Source: Labia minor (Eukaryota > Arthropoda > Insecta > Dermaptera > Spongiphoridae). From it: a DNA stretch of 64,000 nt. Positions 56,013-64,000 of the stretch are shown piece by piece. Numbering within the stretch: position 1 is the first letter of the stretch; each line of letters starts with the position of its first letter. The stretch is from positions 6,931,580 to 6,995,579 of the forward strand of contig OY720344.1 of assembly GCA_963082975.1 (NCBI GenBank), read 5' to 3'. The translations under genes and the position numbers were made by a program. The notes beneath the pieces are model-generated. The model searched no databases. It was not told the DNA's origin and saw only the letters and a program-made list of their open reading frames with translations.

Positions 56013-56063
56013 GAGAATATCAATGCGGATTGGACTACATTAGATCCAATTGAATCTCGCTAA
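56013..56063 (+). CDS. MCC: Candidate alternative terminal exon of MCC
   Basis: After a good acceptor (TTTTTTTTATATTCTTAG), the phase-0 frame that exon 3 requires reads ENINADWTTLDPIESR and a TAA at 56061. No GT donor lies near the stop and AATAAA follows at 56123, as a last exon would have. Joining exons 1-3 it would give a ~169-residue protein with the EF-hand region but no coiled coils. The exon is short and support is limited to splice site, phase and composition. Confidence 0.3.
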   Translation, partial: ENINADWTTLDPIESR

Positions 56064-56234
56064 AAACATTCAATTATTATTATGACTCACAAGTTTAAAT
56101 TAAATCATATTTAAATTAAAAAAATAAATATTTGAATTTATTTAAATTTTATTTGACTGTTCGGACACCAAATAAGTTAAAAAAAGTTAGTTTTTGTTTT
56201 ATAAATCAAAAAACTGAAAATCTATTACTTACAG

Positions 56235-56329
56235 ACTTTTAACAAAATAATATGTATTACTTCGGAGGTAAAGGGGGCAGAGCCTACTGTCTACGTGCGA
56301 AGAACGCCGAAGGAGTTCTAAACAGCTAG
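56235..56329 (+). mobile_element. Helitron 3' end, diverged copy
   Basis: Ends AGAACGCC-GAA-GGAGTTCT hairpin, AAACAG and CTAG followed by T. Upstream ATTACTTCGGAGGTAAAGG matches the ACTCGGGGGTACAGGG block of the other two copies. The stem has changes on both sides, one of them not compensated. Confidence 0.6.
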
Positions 56330-56639
56330 TAAATTATAATTCATATAATACATTATTTTATTTAACATAGTGGTTGTATAACACTCAGGCGAAATGTTTT
56401 CTTCATACAAGTTAATTACAGACAGACGGTAAGGGAGGTATTGTTTTTTAAATATTATAACTTGGATGGGATTAAATTAGTTTACATATATATTTATATA
56501 TATATTAATTAAGCTCAAATAAAATGGAGTTTCAATGTGAAATACATTTAATTATAAAAGTAATAAAACAATATGCAAGAAATTTAGAATATAATCAACT
56601 AAAAAAATACATTTATATTTATTATTAAAAAAAAGTCTG

Positions 56640-57120
56640 TCCAGGCATTGAAGTTCTCTAGGAGGATAAAAACTTTAATATTTAGGACTCTAATCATGCC
56701 GTTTCTAGATTTAGGCAATGACCAAACACGACCTGCTTTGAGAGTAAACTGCTAAGGAAAATACATGTTCCAGTCAAGGAAAATGGTGAAAATGTGGTGA
56801 ATGGAGTAAGACGACATAATAGGGAGCTGTTGGAGAACACTCCCCTGATAAACTTCATGATATCTGCGAGACTCAAATAGCCAGACTATTTGATGAGAAT
56901 GAGAACAAGGACCATGCAAAAAATCTTTCTCTCCCATTCTAGTGGAAGGAGAAGGCGCGGAAGACGAAGAGTTCGATGACTAGATCAATTGGAGAAGGAC
57001 ATAAAATCTCAAAGTAGAATCAAGTGGATGGAGGAGGGTTTCTCAGGATCGGGACGACAAATGGCAACGACTTGCCAAGAAATCCAAGGCTCTAGATTTG
57101 TAACTCTGTAGATGATCATG
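56640..57120 (+). pseudogene. LINE reverse-transcriptase C-terminus (second LINE family)
   Basis: Reads SRRIKTLIFRTLIMPFLDLG, ENTPLINFMISARLK (AGHVxRM region degraded), GRRRRGRRRVR, LDQLEKDIKSQSRIKWMEE and GRQMATTCQEIQG, with frameshifts. The order LIxPxLxYG, RLRWAGHV, GRRxxGRPxxRWxD, DRxxWR is standard for CR1/RTE-type LINE tails. It is not the family at 7217, 39222 and 41900. Its 3' tail (tagatgatcatgatgatgag) continues to 57219. Confidence 0.65.
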
Positions 57121-57219
57121 ATGATGAGTAAAAAAATAATATTATTAATGTCAACTATTTCGATACATTTCTAATATTATTCATCAAAATCTTGCTTATA
57201 ATAATTAATAATTTGAAAC

Positions 57220-57496
57220 AGGCGCCACAGGGTGGGAGGTAGCGTAACAAGCTCATATTCTCATGAACCCGGGTTCAAGTCCCTGGCCTGATAAGGGAAT
57301 TTCTCTAACTGGGGTCTATGGGATGGAGTCAACCCAGCCTTCGGGAGAAATGAGAAGCTCGTTGATAAAAAGTAGCGCCTCCGATCAAGAAAATCAAGGT
57401 AAAGGTTGATAGGACCAGTTCTACTGATCATAGAACACCTCATTGATATAACCAACTTGATAAGCGTTGTCCTTGCGGTGGACGAACAAAATTCAG
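57220..57496 (+). mobile_element. tRNA-derived SINE, complete, inside LINE 3' tail
   Basis: Full SINE: GGCGCCACAGGGTGGGAGG, B-box-type GGGTTCAAGTCCCTGG, 'aactggggtctatgggatgg', CGCCTCCGATCAAGAAAATC and an A-rich tail. Its upstream flank equals that of the SINE at 27731. Confidence 0.8.
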
Positions 57497-58761
57497 AAAA
57501 GAAAAAAAAAGAAAGAAACTACTTTATTGGTAGTTTTACTTTAAATGAAGTTTTACTTTAAATGTACGAGTATATATCTTTTTATTGATTTACCAGAAAA
57601 ACATTTTTAAAGAAGAAAGAAGAGCATATATTGGAAAAAAAAGACCAAAGACCCTCTTGGGTCCAGTTTTGTTGAGCGATGCCCAATTTTCTCAAGTTTA
57701 ATTATCACGAGTCAATTGGTCTCTTGTTTGTTGTTTTGTTTGTGACACTGATTTATTTTATTAACAAAAATTGGATGTCTCATTCCTTTTGTTTTGTTTA
57801 ATTTTGTAATTGCTTGCTTTTAAAAAATGGTAACATTCCAAAATATCAATTCAAATATTTCTTATATAAAATTTATTTCATATTTAGTTTGAATAACAAA
57901 TTTGATTAAAAGTAAAATTAAATTAGATACATTTTTGTAAAATTTATTAATTAAATGATATAATATAATAATATTGTACTTAAATCCAATTGATTTAATT
58001 ATCTTTTTTTTATTTATCTATTTAATATACATTAAATTATTCTTGTATTAAAAAAAAACTTGTATGTATGAAAGTAAAGGTAGGTGAAAGAGAGAAAGAA
58101 TTTAAAAAATTAAAATTAAATTTTCATTCTCTCCTCCATTGAAGTGAAGCGAAACAAATTGGTTAATTGTCCAAAGAAGAATAGATGAAGAATAAAGGGA
58201 ATGTTTGAAAAGACATTGAAAATTACAAACAAAATGAGAACACTATCCGAATGATAAATTTATTTTATTTTTTTTTTTTCTAAAGCAATTTATTTGATAA
58301 TCGTGACTGAAATAAGAATCTTTTAGCGCACAATTTTCAAAATTAAATATTATTTATGATAAAATACAATTTTGACATTATTTTATAGTGATAAAATAAT
58401 AATAATATTATTCATAAATTCTTTTCAAATTATGTAATTTTTTATTAATGTAAAATAATCTGCAAATATTTCAATATTTGATGACAACTGAACATTTACA
58501 AATTTAATAATAATATAATAATATATAATAAATTGTACGCTAATTCAATTTGAATTTGTAGATAAATCAATTTAATTATCTATTTCAATTCGATTTCATA
58601 AACCTATAATATATAGTAAGTACTTGGTTCATTATCAATAATTCTTTCTTATGAACTATGAATATTTAAGAAATTCAGATGATTATTTAGAATTAATAAA
58701 CGACACAATATATGAAACAATTTCAAATAATTTAAAAGAACATAAATTTAAAAAAAAATAT

Positions 58762-59135
58762 TCATAAAACATACAGTCCTTAAACGTACGTATTAATATA
58801 TTGAAAGACAGAAAAGTATGGCCTGTGGATATAACATAATATATATTTCGTAATTTGATTACAAAATATTATTAAAATAAATATTTTTATATTTTATTTT
58901 ATTTATATTAATAATATTTTGCATTTAAGTAAGCGCTGTCTGACTTCGTTTAAATCTACTATTTTAAATTAAGAAAAAACTAACAAAGATGATTTTTCCC
59001 GAGACTGAATCAACCAACACAGATCGATTTTTCTTTATGAATATTATCTATAGTGTGAATTTCAAAAAATCCTTAGATCGGTTTAATATCTCAAAAATAC
59101 AAATATATATATAATTTTTGCTAGTTTAATAAGAT
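58762..59135 (-). repeat. R3 repeat copy
   Basis: Contains CAGTCCTTAAACGTACGTAT, 'aagtatggcctgtggatata' and ends 'tttttgctagtttaataaga'. It is the same orientation as 51412-51790. Confidence 0.75.
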
Positions 59136-61204
59136 AATATATATATAATTTTATTTGATATCATAATAAATATAAAATATTTTTTATAAAATTATGCTGT
59201 TTGTTTTTCAAAATCTACCTGTAGATTTCTATTCTTTATTATGAAAAATCTTTTAAAAATGGTCGCCTAAAAATTACTTGTTATTTATTCAAGGTTAATT
59301 AACGAAATTTCATTTTACATTTAAAATTATTAAAATAATAATACATAAAATATATTTTTAAACAACTAATTGAATTCATTATTTAAAACATTAAACGTAT
59401 TAATTGAAATATACAAACATGAAAAGCATTCGGAATATTTTATTGGTTTACTATTAAAAATTATTAAATTATTAAAAATTTAATTTTTTATATCATTAAT
59501 ATTATATCAGCATATTTTCTATTTATGTCCATATTATCTCAATTAAATAATAAATAATAAAAGAAGATAATAATTTAATATATTTAATAACAAAATCAAT
59601 AATATTACAATAAATAAGATAAAGAATTTTATACTTACTAAACTAAAGAATTTGTATTTCTTTGCATATATTATTAAATTATATTTAAATTCCTACCATT
59701 TTTTATTTAATGTGCCGTGACGAAAAAAGTTTGGCAGTCCCTGATATTAATAAGAATATAAAAATTGTTGAGTAAGATCCATTTTGTCCAAGAATTTTAT
59801 CTTTATGAGATCAACTTTTGTATGAGTTTAAGTAGATTTTTTTTATTAGATTGTAAATATTTATGATTTACCTCATTGTGTAATTTAATACATTAATTTT
59901 TTAAGTGTATTAATTAAGAAAATTTAAAAAAATTAAAAAGTTATATTGTCAATTAACAAGTTTTATTTTCAATAAAATTGAATCAATAATTTTGATAAAA
60001 ATGTCAATTATTTACATATTATATAATTATTGATCACATTATCATAGGTTGGTTGATTTTTTTAAAAAATTTATCATTTGCACTCGATATGATTAATAAA
60101 ATACATTGTAATAAAGATAAGATTTTATTTACTATTATTTTTATCTTTACATATAAATTTGTTCTGCCCAGTACTAATAATAATTTAGAAATAAAATTGT
60201 TATAAGATTTTTTTATTTTTTTTTTCAAGTGATTTCTCTAGTTACTTATTAATTACATCTAAATAATTCACTTTTATAATTATTTTTAATACAATAGATT
60301 TATGATTATTTATTATTAAGAATTTATTATATAGAATTAAAAAGCAAATTAAGATACCCCCAGGTATATGGACAGACAAATTTTCACATCTGTTATGCTG
60401 GTTGCTGGTTGACAGGCGCCAGATTGATGTTTTCTTTTACCGCTACTGTGTAAACATTCTTAATTTCTCTCAATTGAATTAAATGATTAATTTAAATAAT
60501 TATTATATTGAAATAATAATATACTAGGATTATAATTTATTTATTTTCATGGTTAATGGATTGATTAGGCTATAAATTAGAATATAATTACATATATCCT
60601 ATATGCAACTGATTTAATTCTATACTAATAGATCTTTTCGGAGTTGTTTGATAATAGAGATACTAATTCGTTTATCATTCTCTTTAAAAACTATATTCTA
60701 ATTCTCTTTATATTTACTACATGAATTGATCATTCTTTTTCTAGTTTATTTCTTATTATAATAGTTTTCAACAGATTCAACTCTTATCTTATTATAATTT
60801 AAAATTAAATAATTTATATCATATTATAAATATTTTAAATAACTTAGTGTTGTTATTTGAAATTACTACAGAAATATTTTTCAAATCAAACTATTGCATC
60901 TAGTATATAATATTTATTATAATGGTTTATTGATGATGATGGAGATTATTTGGATTATTAATTTAATTAATAGCATCAACATCGCGAAACTACTAACTGT
61001 CTACTACTGTGCTATAATTTCATAATAATCGACCCTATATTCAAGGGTTGTTACTAATGTTATTAGAAACCACTACAAAATAGCGTAACTGTTAAAAGTT
61101 ATAATTTTTCTAAAATTTGACAATTTTTAAACCAGCATTGACAGATAAAAAAAACATCTTGTTTCATTTACGCATTGCTTTAATAACGTTAGTGTTTTTT
61201 CTAG

Positions 61205-61430
61205 AGAATAATTTCGAATGATGATTTTGTACGATTTTCTGTTGAGGTTTAACTCAACCACCATGATTCGACTGACTTTATCTGACTATCGGGGAGAAAA
61301 CTCCATCCAATGGCACTGTTTACAACTGGTTTAGAGAATTCAAACGTTGACGCGTAAAAATCTTTGTAATGAATTTTGTGAAGGTCGTTCATCAACCTCT
61401 GTTTTTGTAACAAACATCAACATCAATGCC
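61205..61430 (+). pseudogene. Mariner transposase N-terminal fragment
   Basis: The frame around 61290-61340 gives GEKTPSNGTVYNWFREFKR, the second helix-turn-helix of mariner transposases (family form TVYNWFxEFKRGR). A frameshift then gives NEFCEGRSSTSV, equivalent to the DExRxGRPSTA segment. No inverted repeats or catalytic core remain. Confidence 0.6.
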
Positions 61431-61977
61431 CAAAATTAAACGTCAATTGTAAATAAAAAACATATTTTATTCCTTTATCCTCAACTAGATTTATTTATTT
61501 TTTTAATTATTAGATGATTATTTCTACATTAAATGTTAAATTTATATGCATATTATCATTGTCTTTCACAATTTACCGAAAAGAAAAAAAAATTTGACAT
61601 TTTACTGTCTCGCCAGAGATTGAAAGTATAATTTAAGTTTAGAAATATTTTGACAAATTAGTATATTTTTGATTTTATTAAGATTCAAAAAGGGAGTTTA
61701 TCCGCGAGGTTATAAGCCTTTCCTGGTGAGTTGACAATCACAACCCTGATTATATGTATATTAAACTTAAAATATACTTAAGTAAAAAAAAGAAAACAAA
61801 TGTAAATAAAACATAATATAATTAACTAAAATTGTAATAGCGTATCAATAAATGATCGCAAAAGAAACAATTTAATCTTGTAAATATTGTAACTTTCATC
61901 TTTTGTATGTTCTGATAATCAACTATTGTAAAAATTTTTATGGCTAATAAACATACTCTTTAAATTGAAATTGAAAT

Positions 61978-62040
61978 CCGCGAGGTTATAGTGACCGGTC
62001 CGCCGACTCGAGTTCGAGGGTTCAAACCTCGCAGAGTGCA
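61978..62040 (+). repeat. tRNA-like SINE head or tRNA relic
   Basis: A T-arm-like CGAGG-GTTCAAA-CCTCG with a B box sits downstream of GCGAGGTTATAGTGACCGG. The same CCGCGAGGTTATA start occurs at 61702 without the rest. The anticodon arm and acceptor stem do not fold, so I do not call a tRNA gene. Confidence 0.4.
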
Positions 62041-63068
62041 TCGATATATAAATATAAATATAAAGAAAAATAATAAACAAATCTGAGAAAGATGGCTAAA
62101 TTGAGATATAGTCCGAAAAAGCCAAAAAAAAAAAAATTATTTACTTATATTGAAATTTTTCTTTTTTTTTATGAAATATTATAATTACTTGTAGTTTTAT
62201 TATTTATTTTTTAATATCCCTTTACAATAATTTATTTTTATAAATAAATATTTTTATTAAAAGATTAACTTTATTAATGTTATAATGAGGCTATACTTAT
62301 TTTTTTACTTATTAATTTGTATTTCATCCTTCTTCTTTATAAAAATTATCATTTAATAAATTAATGACTAGAAATATTAAATTTTAACTTGCATGTGATT
62401 TGAAAAAAAAAATAAAAAAAAAATTTTCTTAAAATATAAATTTCTCTTTATCTGTTAATATTTAAATATATATATATTTAAAAAAAAATTGTATTTAAAA
62501 TTTTAATAATTTTAAATTACATTGACTTATTCTTTTTTCATTTTAAAAGTTGATCTCATCTCTCTTCTTCGTTCATTTTTAATCCTTCTTATCTTGAGCC
62601 GTTAATAAATCATTTTTTCTACTTGCTATATTTTCTCTCCCTTCTTCCTCCACCAACCTTCTCTTTCCTTTAAGTTTATATGTATATATTTCCATGTCCT
62701 TCGAATAGATTGTCGGGTGATCTATTTTTAAATATTCTTAAGCTCAAGGAATAAAGAAAAGAAATGAGAAAAAAAAACTTAACTTCCATGTACAAGGAAC
62801 ATAAAATGGCCACATTTATCTCCTTCGAATAAACGAAAACCCATTTGGCCTGAGGCAAAGATGGAGAGATGGTCCATCTACTTGAATTCTGCAAAGTTGC
62901 TATCATCTGTCTAACAGAAATAACACTCTGCCATTTTTTTTTTCAGGCAATTTACACTTTTATAGTACTATCATCTTTCATTATTAAATTTCATATATGA
63001 TTGATTGATTGATTGAATGATTGATTCTTGTAATTATTAACATTTAAATGGTATTTAAAATAATTTAA

Positions 63069-63069
63069 G

Positions 63070-63099
<30 letters not shown>
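63069..63099. repeat. (ATT)n microsatellite
   Basis: About ten ATT units without interruption. Confidence 0.9.
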
Positions 63100-63100
<1 letters not shown>

Positions 63101-63164
63101 TTGAAAGAATTCAAATATGACTTTAAAATTGTTCATGTCTGTCTGTCCAGAAAATTATGTCATT

Positions 63165-63290
63165 TATACCTCTATAATTGAGCATATGCAATAAATTTTA
63201 TCAACATCTTATCTATCTTTATCTACCTCTATAATTGAGCATATGCAATAAATTTTATCAACATCTAATCAGAAAACCCAGAAATTAATT
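63165..63290. repeat. Two-copy tandem repeat, ~60 bp apart
   Basis: TACCTCTATAATTGAGCATA, then 'tgcaataaattttatcaaca', occurs twice in direct orientation, joined by a short 'tctatctttatc' linker. No function is suggested. Confidence 0.85.
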
Positions 63291-63702
63291 TTTTAAAAAT
63301 TATATTAAGCTCAAAAACGTTTTAATACGTTGCCCCTAACCCTAACATCTCAATCAAGTGTTGTTGTTTTGTTTTTTGTTTTTTTTTTAAAAACAAAAAA
63401 ATTAATTTATCTCTTACATTAGCATGGCAATCTCGGTTATGATTATATTTTTTTAAAAAAATAGGAGAATAAGTTTAAAAGGAATTAGTAACGTAAAGGT
63501 AATAATCGTTTCTTAGAGTCCCAATTAGAAAGCAATCAATGGCTTGAACGGAATAGAATCATAAATTAATGTTAATTACAAATTAACATCAATTATTTTA
63601 AATTTGAATTAAATTAATTAATTTTTTTTTAATTCATTTTTATATTAATAATTTGAAATTTATTTCGTTTAATAATTTAACTTTTGGACAAATATAATTT
63701 TT

Positions 63703-64000
63703 ACTATCTCGCCAGTGATACTATTGCGATCACGAAAATTTTCAATGTTGAGATTTTGATGTTTTTATACGTTTTGAAGGTTCCTGAATCATTTTCACTA
63801 AGGTTGAGAAAAATGTCTGTTTGTGTGTATGTATGTATATATGTAGACAAGATAAGTCAAAAATGGTTTGAGCTAGAATAATGAAATTTGGTATACGGGC
63901 ATTATTCAAAATTCGTAGTTTTCTATCAACTTTTGAGAAATGTATCTCAACCGGAAGAGGGTCATTACCTCTAAAACGTTTTTATTTTTTTTCTTCTAAA
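63703..64000 (+). repeat. R2 repeat, cut by the window edge
   Basis: Starts TACTATCTCGCCAGTGATAC and continues through 'gctagaataatgaaatttgg' and 'tctcaaccggaagagggtca' to the end of the window. Confidence 0.85.

Larger units (their letters stand above)
43053..64000 (+). other. MCC: MCC intron 3, continuing past the window
   Basis: No coiled-coil-coding exon of MCC is visible in the last 21 kb, so the next constitutive exon lies to the right. Besides the elements listed, I see only AT-rich DNA in 45660-48120, 50110-51410, 51800-52600, 53380-54180, 57500-58760, 59140-61200, 61430-61970 and 62045-63700. The last includes a less AT-rich patch at 62690-62930, with a minus-strand frame that has no recognisable domain. 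Confidence 0.6.

Noticed and set aside
62676-62906. 76-codon minus-strand frame in a less AT-rich patch
   Set aside because: No recognisable domain, no supporting splice sites or neighbours; length is expected by chance.

Overview
This is an AT-rich, intron-rich animal genomic window, most probably from an arthropod. The evidence is long introns, TCAGT-type initiator sequences at promoters, and a dense mix of mariner, hAT, pogo-like, Helitron/Helentron, BEL/Pao, LINE and SINE remnants. I cannot name the species. Most ATG-to-stop ORFs here are chance or transposon-derived; the real host genes are visible only as short spliced exons.

Two host genes lie head to head. On the minus strand, the 5' part of a small cysteine-rich, TNF-receptor-like membrane or secreted protein is encoded by an ATG exon (10612-10661), a 39-base micro-exon (9964-10002) and a nine-cysteine exon (1236-1387). 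The phases agree and give a signal peptide followed by one cysteine-rich domain; the rest lies left of the window. On the plus strand is the 5' part of an MCC orthologue (colorectal mutant cancer protein, long EF-hand form). Its exons at 12525-12631, 36690-36898 and 42910-43052 give 153 phase-consistent residues, and the gene continues beyond the right edge. The divergent promoter interval (about 11.2-12.5 kb) holds a roughly 307-bp tandem duplication.

The MCC locus seems to have alternative ends. A candidate alternative first exon (25421-25527, basic N-terminus) ends in the same phase as exon 1 and would replace the Ca-binding loop. A promoter-like, non-coding first exon ends at 50106. A short in-phase terminal exon (56013-56063) could give a truncated EF-hand isoform.

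The rest is mobile DNA, much of it nested. At 4.5-6.2 kb is a Helentron-like endonuclease remnant with identical terminal hairpins, invaded by repeat R1. At 19.7-22 kb is a Helitron-type protein fragment next to a long-inverted-repeat element. At 23.2-24.8 kb is a mariner split by an R1 copy. At 29.2-36.3 kb is a hAT-like transposase remnant flanked by inverted arrays of ~160-bp tandem repeats, into which a young BEL/Pao element with identical 1107-bp LTR cores has inserted. At 37.9-38.8 kb is a pogo-like element, and around 42.7-44.2 kb two Helitron 3' ends flank MCC exon 3. Two ~650-bp repeat families (R1, R2), a tRNA-derived SINE and hAT MITEs with perfect 8-bp target duplications recur throughout. 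The 45-48, 50-52 and 57.5-63.7 kb stretches are mostly AT-rich intronic DNA with little recognisable content.
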